This document shows positions 1 to 4,812 of a stretch of DNA of 8,331 nt, piece after piece (positions within the stretch are counted from its first letter, which is position 1; every line of letters begins with the position of its first letter). Below the pieces are notes generated by a model. It searched no databases. It was given only the letters and a program-made list of their open reading frames with translations, and was not told the DNA's origin. The translations under genes and the position numbers were made by a program. Origin of the DNA: DATLAN01 sp035527455 (GTDB lineage: Bacteria; Planctomycetota; Planctomycetia; Pirellulales; Thermoguttaceae); NCBI GenBank assembly GCA_035527455.1, contig DATLAN010000089.1, positions 1 through 8,331 on the forward strand, written 5' to 3'.

Positions 1-186
1 GCCGCTCACTTGCCGCCTACCCGGGCCGAATAGCCGCATCCGGCCCTTGGTTGCAAAGAGGAAACGTCCGATGGGGTTTCTTTGCAACCATAGGTCACAA
101 GAAGCACAAGCGAGCGGAAGGGGCGCGAAAACGGAAAGAACACCGGTCTTGCCGATCGTGCCGATATTCAGTGTGATAACGGCTGT
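1..186. other. Non-coding flank with two adjacent hairpins, no gene recognised
   Basis: I see no convincing gene here. A 6-bp stem pairs GGGCCG (23-28) with CGGCCC (41-46), and a second, stronger inverted repeat follows at 48-90. A minus-strand frame stays open from 186 to the left edge, but it begins straight after a stop codon, has no good start or ribosome binding site, and has mixed third-position GC. No promoter or T-tract terminator was found. Confidence 0.4.
48..90. repeat. Inverted repeat / hairpin, 11-bp perfect outer arms
   Basis: TGGTTGCAAAG (48-58) is exactly complementary to CTTTGCAACCA (80-90). The stem continues with AAAC (62-65) against GTTT (76-79) after a 3-base bulge (AGG). 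The loop is about 10 bases. No run of T follows on either strand, so it is not a classical intrinsic terminator. It lies beyond the 3' end of the frameshifted small ORF at 187-391 and could end or protect a minus-strand transcript; that role is inferred only. Confidence 0.6.
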
Positions 187-391
187 CTACGCCCCGTAGC
201 GCTCGTAGAACTCGGCTCGGGCAGGACAAGTACACACGAAAGCGTCGTCGAACGACATCCGGTAAGGATCGTCGTGGTTGACTGCGAATTGTACGGAGCC
301 CAGACCGTGGCGGGGAGTTGGATTCGGGGTGGATTTCGACGGGATCGATATGTGGATCACCGTGCATCCGCGACTGCTTGTTGCCCACCAT
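187..391 (-). pseudogene. Small frameshifted ORF (about 67 residues when joined), unknown function
   Basis: No known family was recognised. Two minus-strand frames each look coding over half of this span. From ATG at 391 the first frame gives MVGNKQSRMHGDPHIDPVEI and continues to HPESNS. The second frame gives HGLGSVQFAVNHDDPYRMSF, then DDAFVCTCPARAEFYERYGA and a TAG at 187-189. Dropping one base from the GGGG run at 312-315 (plus strand) joins them into one protein of about 67 residues with a CxC pair and a charged aromatic C-terminus. Outside its good half each frame turns into low-complexity Arg/Pro/Ser sequence, as expected of a shadow frame. It lies 37 bp downstream of the 58-residue gene on the same strand, so the two could share a transcript. 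No ribosome binding site is obvious before 391; TTG at 394 is another possible start. It may be a recent pseudogene, a sequencing error in a homopolymer, or coincidence. Confidence 0.35.
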
Positions 392-428
392 CAAGACGAT
401 GTTCAGACAAGCTCGACTTTCGCCCGGA

Positions 429-605
429 CTATTCTCGTTTCGCCTCCTGATATCCCTGTTGGAATTCCGCCCAACCTTGCTCGCTCACGGTTTTCAGTTC
501 CGAGGCCATGCGGCCCATTTCCCGAGCGTTCGGCTTTCCGTCCCGCCGGGCCGACACGAAGACGGCCACGGCGACTCCGATCAGTACGATGTGCAGAAGT
601 TTCAT
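429..605 (-). CDS. Small single-pass membrane or secreted protein, 58 residues, unknown function
   Basis: The product begins MKLLHIVLIGVAVAVFVSAR: a Lys near the N-terminus, then a hydrophobic stretch at residues 3-19, then RR. This can be a membrane anchor with a cytoplasmic C-terminus or an uncleaved signal segment. Residues 20-58 are charged and probably helical (REMGRMASELKTVSEQ, then WAEFQQGYQEAKRE). The start at 605 is well fixed. GGAGGAGGA (complement of 612-620) sits about 6 bases upstream, and the reading frame further upstream loses the high third-position GC of the gene. A sigma-54-like promoter lies at 661-677, giving a predicted leader of about 45 bases. The stop is TAG at 429-431. 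I do not recognise the family. Small membrane proteins under sigma-54 control are often stress or envelope related, but nothing in the sequence proves that here. Confidence 0.75.
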   Translation of the reverse strand: MKLLHIVLIGVAVAVFVSARRDGKPNAREMGRMASELKTVSEQGWAEFQQGYQEAKRE

Positions 606-660
606 CTCGAATCCTCCTCCGAAAAAAAGGGCCTGATTGGCTGACGTGTCGGAGGACGAT

Positions 661-677
661 TGCAAGAACAGTGCCAA
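661..677 (-). promoter_or_regulatory. Sigma-54 (RpoN) type -24/-12 promoter
   Basis: Read on the minus strand, 677 to 661 is TTGGCACTGTTCTTGCA. The family consensus is TTGGCACG-N4-TTGCA, so only one of the fixed positions differs (G to T). The essential GG (675-674) and GC (663-662) are present with the correct spacing. Transcription would start near 650, about 45 bases before the ATG at 605, with the Shine-Dalgarno in between. No activator (enhancer) site was identified upstream. The match is read directly; activity is inferred. Confidence 0.55.
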
Positions 678-799
678 TTGTGCTGGAGAAACCGAAAACT
701 CCGGTATTCGCCGGGAAAGAGCCGATATCTTGTCTTCGCTGGACACTTCGCCGACGGCCCCTGTCGTCAGATTGGCGACACAGCGCGGTCGAAACGAAT

Positions 800-814
800 G
801 GCCCGGACCGGGCC
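800..814. repeat. 15-base GC palindrome
   Basis: GGCCCGGACCGGGCC is a perfect inverted repeat with a one-base centre, 13 bases beyond the stop of the 30-residue peptide gene. It could form a short GC hairpin in the minus-strand transcript, but no T-run follows, so a terminator call is weak. Between it and the sigma-54-like promoter (about 678-799) I see no gene. Confidence 0.4.
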
Positions 815-827
815 CTCGCCGCTAGCG

Positions 828-920
828 TCACGTGCCACAACCGGCACCGACCAGCGCCAGCAACAGCACAACCAGGCAAATAATGACGATTTCCAACGGA
901 CCGGCTCCCGGGTGGCCCAT
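828..920 (-). CDS. Hydrophobic 30-residue membrane peptide with a TatA-like N-terminus
   Basis: The ORF encodes MGHPGAGPLEIVIICLVVLL and then LALVGAGCGT before TGA at 828-830. A short Gly/Pro-rich head is followed by one hydrophobic helix at residues 9-26. The run 'GPLEIVII' resembles the N-terminal helix of TatA/TatE-type proteins, but the amphipathic helix and acidic tail of TatA are absent, so this is not a working TatA. A promoter-like pair (TTGATT, 17 bp, TAGAAT) lies just upstream at 941-969 and would give a leader of about 14 bases. There is no clear Shine-Dalgarno, and an overlapping ATG at 924 opens a different, less protein-like frame. It could be a genuine small membrane protein, a degenerate remnant, or chance. 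Confidence is moderate to low because it is so short. Confidence 0.45.
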   Translation of the reverse strand: MGHPGAGPLEIVIICLVVLLLALVGAGCGT

Positions 921-940
921 TCATGAAAAGACTTCAAACC

Positions 941-969
941 ATTCTAGCCGCCCGGCGGCGGTGAATCAA
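941..969 (-). promoter_or_regulatory. Sigma-70-like promoter for the 30-residue peptide
   Basis: On the minus strand TTGATT (969-964) is followed by a 17-bp spacer and TAGAAT (946-941). This is 4/6 and 5/6 of the TTGACA/TATAAT consensus at ideal spacing. Transcription would start near 934, some 14 bases before the ATG at 920. It is back to back with the plus-strand promoter candidate at 984-1012, with 14 bp between the two -35 boxes. Confidence 0.4.
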
Positions 970-1042
970 CGACCGCGCGAAACTTGAACGGCGCGACGCC
1001 GCCCACTATGATGTGCAGAAGCGTGAAAGCCGAAGTGCTCAA
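944..1042 (-). pseudogene. Degenerate partial copy of the 58-residue protein gene
   Basis: Read on the minus strand, this frame gives TLLHIIVGGVAP where the intact gene at 429-605 gives KLLHIVLIGVAV. By hand alignment 993-1021 matches 571-599 at 24 of 29 bases, including an exact 12-base run (GATGTGCAGAAG on the plus strand at 1010-1021 and 588-599). Several differences are conservative (Val/Ile, Leu/Val) or silent, as expected of an old coding duplicate. Only TTG at 1042 could start it, and that codon abuts the 50-bp palindrome at 1043-1092. The frame ends at TAG (944-946) after 32 residues, and the charged tail of the intact protein is missing. It is probably non-functional. Confidence 0.35.
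984..1012 (+). promoter_or_regulatory. Candidate sigma-70-like promoter for the beta-helix protein gene
   Basis: TTGAAC (984-989), a 17-bp spacer and TATGAT (1007-1012) match the -35/-10 consensus at 4/6 and 5/6. Transcription would begin near 1019, leaving a leader of about 160 bases before the ATG at 1182, with the palindromic repeat at 1043-1092 inside it. The -10 box overlaps the decayed gene copy on the other strand, so chance resemblance is possible. Confidence 0.35.
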
Positions 1043-1092
1043 CGTAGGACGGACCTCCGGTCCGTCGCGACGGACTGGAAGTCCGTCCTACG
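1043..1092. repeat. 50-bp near-perfect palindromic intergenic repeat (REP/MITE-like)
   Basis: The left arm begins CGTAGGACGGACCTCCGG and the right arm ends GGAAGTCCGTCCTACG. The whole is a near-perfect palindrome centred on GTCGCGAC, with only two mismatched pairs. Each half carries its own GGAC/GTCC mini-palindrome, so it could fold as one long hairpin or two small ones. From memory, closely similar 'TAGGACGGACTTCCAGTCCGTC'-like sequences are scattered between genes in planctomycete genomes and get mistranslated into predicted proteins; I could not search for this. CGTGAAA (1022-1028) and TTTCACG (1101-1107) flank it as an outer inverted pair. It falls in the predicted leader of the beta-helix gene. 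Confidence 0.7.
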
Positions 1093-1181
1093 AGCGTGTG
1101 TTTCACGACCATGGGACCATCAGCAAGTGCCAGGTATGCATTTTTCGGATGAACCGAAGACACCCCCAACGGAGCCACCCC

Positions 1182-3863
1182 ATGAGACCTCTCTCCCTCC
1201 TGCTGATCTTGCTGGCAACCCCCACCGCTCTTGCGTTGGACTTCCACGTCGCGCCCACGGGCGACGATGCCAACCCCGGATCCATCGAGAGGCCCTTCGC
1301 TACCCTACAGCGGGCGAGGGACGCGGTGAGGGCGGCGAAGGCCCGGGGGCCGCTCGCCGAGCCCGTGCGGGTCATCGTGGCCGACGGGTCTTATACGCTC
1401 GTCGAGCCGCTCGTGCTGACGGCGGAAGACGGCGGATCGGCCGACGCGCCGGTGATCTACCAGGCCGCCCCGGGCGCGCGACCCGTCTTCAGCGGCGGAC
1501 GCACCATCCGCGGCTGGAAACCCGGACCCGACGGCCTCTGGACGGTCCACCTGGGCGAAGTCGCCGCGGGCCGGTGGTACTTCGAGCAGTTGTTCGTCGG
1601 CCAGCGTCGCGCTACCCGTGCCCGTACGCCGAACAAGTTCTATTTCTATATCCAGGACGTGCGTCAGGAAACGCTCGAGTCGGGCTCGCCGCGGCAGTCC
1701 AAGGGTGCCCGGCAGACCGTGCGGATGCGGCCGGAGGATTTCGCCACGATTGCCGGCCTCGGTTCCGAAGAACTGAAAGACGTGAACTTCGTCGTCTATC
1801 ACAAGTGGGACAACACGCGGCGGTTCATCGACCGGCTCGACCCGCAGCAGCACGCGCTGATCACCACGGGCGAGGTCATGAAGTCGTGGAACCCCTGGCA
1901 GCGGAACTCGCCGTACCAGCTTGAGAATTTCCGCGAGGCGCTGGACCAGCCGGGCGAATGGTTCCTCGCACGCGACGGGGTGCTCTACTACAAGCCGCTG
2001 CCCGACGAGGACATGACCAAGGTCGAAGTCGTGGCTCCGGCGGTCGAGCGGTTCCTGGCGATCCAGGGCGATCCGGCCGCCGGGCAGTTCGTCGAGTACG
2101 TGACGTTCAAGGGGCTCAGCTTCCGGCACGCCCGGTGGCTCACACCGCCGGAAGGCTTCGAGGCGGCTCAAGCGGCCGCGCCCATCGAGGCCGCCGTCAT
2201 GGTAGACGGGGCGCGGGACGTGGTCCTGGAAGACTGCGAGTTCGGCCACCTGGGCACGTACGCCGTCTGGTTCCGCATGGGCTGCCGCGACTGCACGCTG
2301 CGGCACTGCTGCCTGCACGACTTCGGAGCCGGCGGCGTGCGGATCGGCGAAACCCGCATCCCGACGGACGAGGCCGAGCAAACCGGCCGCGTCACCGTCG
2401 ACAACAACATCATTCGCCACGGCGGCCGCATCTTCCCCTGCGCCGTCGGCGTCTGGATCGGCCACAGCGGCGACAATTCCGTCACCCACAACGAGATCGC
2501 CGACCTCTATTACACGGGCATCTCCGTCGGCTGGCGGTGGGGCTACGCCGAAAGCCCCGCCAAGCGGAACACGATCGCCGACAACCACGTCCACCACATC
2601 GGCTGGGGCGTGTTGAGCGACATGGGCGGCATCTATACCCTCGGCCCCTCCGAAGGCACCGTCGTGCGCGGCAACGTCTTCCACGACATCTACGCCTATT
2701 CCTACGGCGGCTGGGGTCTTTACACCGACGAAGGCAGCACCGGCATCCTCTTCGAGAACAACCTCGTCTATCGCGTCAAGACGGGCGGATTCCACCAGCA
2801 CTACGGCAAAGAAAACGTCGTGCGCAACAACATCCTCGCCTTCAGCAAGCTCTACCAGGTGCAGGCCACCCGCGTCGAGGAACACCTCTCGTTCACCTTC
2901 GAGAACAATATCGTCTATTACGACACCGGCGCGCTGCTCTCCGGGCCGTGGGATCGGGTGAAGCACGTCAGCCGCAACAACTGCTATTTCAACGCCGCCG
3001 GCAACGTCGAGTTCCTGGGCAAGGCGCTCGATCAATGGCAGGACGCCGGGCACGAAGAGGGCTCGATCATCGCCGATCCGCGGTTCGAGAACCCCGCCTG
3101 GCACGACTTCCGACTCCCCGACGATTCACCGGCCCTGCAGGTCGGCTTCCGGCCGTTCGACTATAGCCAGGCGGGCGTCTACGGCGATCCCGAGTGGACG
3201 GCCAAGGCAGGCGAAGTCACATACTCGCCGCTCGAGATCGCCCCCGATCCGCCGCCGCTGGCGATCCACGACGACTTCGAGACCGAAACGGTCGGTCGGC
3301 CCCCCTCGGGCGCGGAAATCCACACCGAGAACCGCGGCGACTCGATCCTGATCACCGACGATGCGGCCGCCGCGGGGAAACAGTGCCTGAAGATCACCGA
3401 CGCGCCGGGATTGCAGTTCGTCTACAACCCGCATTACGTCTATCGCGGCATGACCTACGCGGAAGGCGAGGTCCGCAACGCGTTCGACCTGCGGGTCGAG
3501 CCCGGGGCGATCGTCCAATTCGAATGGCGGGATTGGAGCACGTCGCCGTACTTGACCGGGCCGCAGTTCACGGTCCGCGACGGGCAGCTCCTGCTCGGCG
3601 GCGGCAAGCTGGACCTGCCCACCGGCTTCTGGGTACGCTTCGAGATCACCACCACGCTGGCCGAGGAGAACGGTTCATGGACGCTCCAGGTCACGCTGCC
3701 CGACGGATCGACGCGCGCCTTTGCCGAGGTGCCGTTTGCCAGCGGCCAATTCCAGAAGCTCAACTGGGTCGGCTTCACCAGCCTGGCCACCGAGGAGACG
3801 GTTTTCTACCTCGACGATTTTTCGCTGCGGTGCGAACCCCCGGCCCGAACGGCGATGTTCTGA
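1182..3863 (+). CDS. Secreted right-handed parallel beta-helix protein, putative polysaccharide-active enzyme
   Basis: The 893-residue product has a signal peptide (MRPLSLLLILLATPTALA, 1-18). Next comes the typical entry of pectate-lyase-like beta-helix proteins, DFHVAPTGDDANPGS (20-34), with the 'PFATLQRARDAVR' helix and the 'GGRTIRGWKP' segment near residue 105. Beta-helix coils with Asn ladders run from about 304 to 640 (LEDCEFG, DNNIIRHGG, RGNVFHDI, FENNLVYR, RNNILAFS). The most conserved stretch is SDMGGIYTLG (from 479), GGWGLYTDEGSTG and GGFHQHYGKENVVRNN (from about 536). D480, D516 and E517 are candidate catalytic acids. Residues 696-886 (HDDFETETVGRPPSG to FYLDDFSLRC) form a concanavalin/LamG-like beta-sandwich, probably carbohydrate binding. 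The architecture recalls GH141-type glycosidases, but a lyase or a non-enzymatic binder is possible. The ATG at 1182 is chosen because GGAG (1171-1174) precedes it and the signal peptide starts there; ATG 1149 and the upstream frame to 984 lack both. It would act outside the cytoplasm on a plant or algal polymer, by inference. Confidence 0.9.
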   Translation: MRPLSLLLILLATPTALALDFHVAPTGDDANPGSIERPFATLQRARDAVRAAKARGPLAEPVRVIVADGSYTLVEPLVLTAEDGGSADAPVIYQAAPGARPVFSGGRTIRGWKPGPDGLWTVHLGEVAAGRWYFEQLFVGQRRATRARTPNKFYFYIQDVRQETLESGSPRQSKGARQTVRMRPEDFATIAGLGSEELKDVNFVVYHKWDNTRRFIDRLDPQQHALITTGEVMKSWNPWQRNSPYQLENFREALDQPGEWFLARDGVLYYKPLPDEDMTKVEVVAPAVERFLAIQGDPAAGQFVEYVTFKGLSFRHARWLTPPEGFEAAQAAAPIEAAVMVDGARDVVLEDCEFGHLGTYAVWFRMGCRDCTLRHCCLHDFGAGGVRIGETRIPTDEAEQTGRVTVDNNIIRHGGRIFPCAVGVWIGHSGDNSVTHNEIADLYYTGISVGWRWGYAESPAKRNTIADNHVHHIGWGVLSDMGGIYTLGPSEGTVVRGNVFHDIYAYSYGGWGLYTDEGSTGILFENNLVYRVKTGGFHQHYGKENVVRNNILAFSKLYQVQATRVEEHLSFTFENNIVYYDTGALLSGPWDRVKHVSRNNCYFNAAGNVEFLGKALDQWQDAGHEEGSIIADPRFENPAWHDFRLPDDSPALQVGFRPFDYSQAGVYGDPEWTAKAGEVTYSPLEIAPDPPPLAIHDDFETETVGRPPSGAEIHTENRGDSILITDDAAAAGKQCLKITDAPGLQFVYNPHYVYRGMTYAEGEVRNAFDLRVEPGAIVQFEWRDWSTSPYLTGPQFTVRDGQLLLGGGKLDLPTGFWVRFEITTTLAEENGSWTLQVTLPDGSTRAFAEVPFASGQFQKLNWVGFTSLATEETVFYLDDFSLRCEPPARTAMF

Positions 3864-3873
3864 GGAGCGGGTA

Positions 3874-3949
3874 GCCCGGACACTTTTCCGCAAAGGACGT
3901 CCCCTTGGTTGTCGATGCGTAAGCGTTAGAGAATCGCCAGTGTCCGGGC
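3874..3949. repeat. 11-bp inverted repeat pair spanning the IS66 left end
   Basis: GCCCGGACACT (3874-3884) and AGTGTCCGGGC (3939-3949) are exact reverse complements separated by 54 bases. The left arm is 11 bp past the stop of the beta-helix gene, outside the IS element; the right arm is inside it. Between them is an 8-base palindrome, GGACGTCC (3895-3902). It could be a loose terminator-like structure or a trace of another element. The long loop and absent T-run argue against an intrinsic terminator. Confidence 0.45.
3919..3940 (+). repeat. Terminal inverted repeat of the IS66 remnant, tnpC-side end
   Basis: This end has GTAAGCG (3919-3925), five bases, then GAATCGCCAG (3931-3940). Compared with the opposite end it appears to lack about 16 bases between the two conserved blocks, consistent with decay after insertion. 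Confidence 0.65.
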
Positions 3950-4008
3950 GGTAGCGGTAAGGTGCGACACACTGCTGACAGCAGTGGTGGCAAGTGACAC
4001 GAGAGATT

Positions 4009-4326
4009 CCGCGGTGCCCGAGGCGATTCTGCCTCCGCAGAAGTCTCTTCGGCACGCTGCTCTCCGACACCTTCCACGGCTTCCGGCTCGAACAGCAGCT
4101 TCTGGTCGGGCGACGGCTTGTAACGCTCGCGACGCAGCCCAAACAGTGCCCGCTTCAACAGCCGCAGTTGCTCGGCGGCCTGCGCCAGTTGCTCCTGGTA
4201 CGCGACGGCCATCTCTTGTTGCTGCGCGATGACCGCCGCCTGGTGGGCAACGAGCTGCTCCAGTTCGCCAATCCGCTGTTGGCACTGGGCGAGGCTTTCG
4301 GGGAGATCAGGACTTCCGTGTTCCAT
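4009..4326 (-). pseudogene. tnpC: Truncated IS66 transposase (TnpC), N-terminal 106 residues only
   Basis: From ATG 4326 the product reads MEHGSPDLPESLAQ and then a heptad-rich coiled coil (residues 12-60, for example QQRIGELEQLVAHQAAVIAQ). It is followed by LLKRALFGLRRERYKPSPDQ at 57-76, the hallmark leucine-zipper and linker region at the start of IS66 transposases. After about residue 106 (SPRAPR, near 4009) similarity stops: the zinc-finger region and the whole DDE catalytic domain are missing from a protein normally near 500 residues. The frame stays open to 3775, but beyond 4009 it runs through the IS end and the 3' end of the convergent beta-helix gene, so that tail is spurious. In an intact element this protein binds the ends and catalyses transposition. 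Confidence 0.8.
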
Positions 4327-4398
4327 GCTCCATTGAACCCACGATTCGCCTCGGGGTTTCGCGACAACCCTGAAAGATCTTTCGTGTCCACAACGCGC

Positions 4399-4425
4399 CC
4401 GCGGCGACGTGGGGAATGTCAACAT
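4399..4425 (-). pseudogene. tnpB: First codons of IS66 TnpB, rest deleted
   Basis: ATG at 4425 opens MLTFPTSPR, the characteristic start of IS66 accessory protein TnpB. It overlaps the tnpA stop in the usual ATGTTGA arrangement. After nine residues the match ends and about 70 bases of unrelated sequence lead directly into tnpC at 4326. A full TnpB is about 115 residues, so nearly all of it has been lost. Confidence 0.65.
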
Positions 4426-4635
4426 CGCCGCGCCTTTCGGGCCGGGGACGCCGAGAGGGCGGCGACGACCGCGCCGACCGTCGGCGCGTCGAATCCCTCG
4501 ACCCGTAGCACGACCCCGCCAGGCCACTGGACTTCCAACTTCCCAACGCCCAAGGTTGGATCACCGACGATCTGCACGGGAACGAGGGCCTGCTCCGTAG
4601 TCTTTCGCCCGGACTTACGGCGCGACGGACGCCAT
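4419..4635 (-). pseudogene. tnpA: Frameshifted IS66 accessory protein TnpA
   Basis: A ribosome binding site (GGAGGA, complement of 4643-4648) precedes ATG 4635. The start reads MASVAP and then hits TAA. Removing one T near 4617 restores a frame reading KSGRKTTEQALVPVQIVG, followed by LEVQWPGGVVLRVEGFD and APTVGAVVAAL, ending at TGA 4419-4421. The 'LEVQWPGGVVLRV' stretch is typical of TnpA C-termini. About 71 residues remain, short for the family, so an N-terminal helix-turn-helix may also be gone, or this is a naturally short form. Confidence 0.65.
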
Positions 4636-4698
4636 CGCCTGGTCCTCCGATGCCTGTTGAAATCTGCCCAGGCATTCAGCCTATCACGGCGTGCAAGG

Positions 4699-4736
4699 CT
4701 GGCGATTCATTGACGGTTACGCTGATACGCGCTTAC
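4699..4736 (-). repeat. Terminal inverted repeat of the IS66 remnant, tnpA-side end
   Basis: Read inward on the minus strand from 4736: GTAAGCGCGTATCAGCGTAA, then a short stretch ending GAATCGCCAG (4708-4699). The outer 7 bases and the inner 10 bases match the other end exactly. It lies about 64 bp upstream of the tnpA start, a normal distance for this family. Confidence 0.65.
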
Positions 4737-4745
4737 GTTTCAGCG

Positions 4746-4759
4746 GGTGTCATGACACC
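4746..4759. repeat. 14-bp perfect palindrome
   Basis: GGTGTCATGACACC is its own reverse complement. It sits 9 bp outside the IS66 end and 54 bp beyond the stop of the large minus-strand gene. It could be a protein-binding site or part of the original insertion target; no promoter is next to it, so a role as operator is not supported. Confidence 0.5.
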
Positions 4760-4771
4760 TGCACCCCCCGG

Positions 4772-4795
4772 TTTTGGCCGGTTTTCACGGGTTTT
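4772..4795. repeat. Three TTTT tracts phased at exactly 10 bp
   Basis: GGTTTT recurs with TTTT at 4772-4775, 4782-4785 and 4792-4795. Helically phased A/T tracts of this kind can bend DNA. They stand out in otherwise very GC-rich sequence, in the gap between two convergent genes. Function is unknown. Confidence 0.5.
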
Positions 4796-4807
4796 GGGCA
4801 AGTGCCC
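4796..4807 (-). terminator. Small hairpin just past the stop of the large gene, weak terminator candidate
   Basis: On the minus strand GGGCA and TGCCC pair around a CT centre, 5 bases beyond the TAG at 4813-4815. The sequence after it is AAAACCC, not a T-run, so an intrinsic terminator is doubtful. It may simply block 3' exonucleases. Confidence 0.25.
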
Positions 4808-4812
4808 GGCAA

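Larger units (their letters stand above)
3919..4736 (-). mobile_element. Internally deleted IS66-family insertion sequence (818 bp)
   Basis: Both ends carry the same inverted sequence: GTAAGCG at the outer edge and GAATCGCCAG further in, on the plus strand at 3919-3925 and 3931-3940 and on the minus strand at 4736-4730 and 4708-4699. IS66 family elements typically begin GTAA. Inside, in the usual order on the minus strand, are remnants of tnpA (frameshifted), the first codons of tnpB, and the N-terminus of tnpC. Complete IS66 elements are about 2.5 kb, so roughly two thirds is missing, including nearly all of tnpB and the DDE catalytic part of tnpC. The 8-bp target duplication expected of this family is not seen (GTCGATGC on the left, GTTTCAGC on the right), so the insertion is old or was rearranged. 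It cannot move on its own. Confidence 0.8.

Noticed and set aside
120..186. Minus-strand 'LNIGTIGKT' resembling the start of elongation factor Tu
   Set aside because: Only six residues agree, the GTP-binding motif does not follow, and the frame has no start codon.
443..448. AGGAGG on the minus strand as a ribosome binding site
   Set aside because: It lies inside the last codons of the 58-residue gene and is over 50 bases from the next possible start at 391.
403..924. 173-residue minus-strand frame spanning both small genes
   Set aside because: It overlaps the 30-residue and 58-residue genes in another frame, is Arg/Ser-rich, and ignores the strong ribosome binding site at 612-620.
984..1181. 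N-terminal extension of the beta-helix protein to the start at 984
   Set aside because: It would translate through the palindromic repeat and put 66 residues before a clear signal peptide; GGAG at 1171-1174 supports the start at 1182.
1305..3104. 599-residue minus-strand frame opposite the beta-helix gene
   Set aside because: It is the antisense of a strongly supported secreted protein, has repetitive Val/Ala/Asp/Gly composition from GC-rich codons, and shows no domain or ribosome binding site.
1958..3166. 402-residue plus-strand frame
   Set aside because: Arg-rich shadow frame inside the beta-helix gene with no recognisable motif.
3911..4744. 8-bp target-site duplication for the IS66 remnant
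   Set aside because: GTCGATGC and GTTTCAGC agree at only four of eight positions, so no duplication can be claimed.
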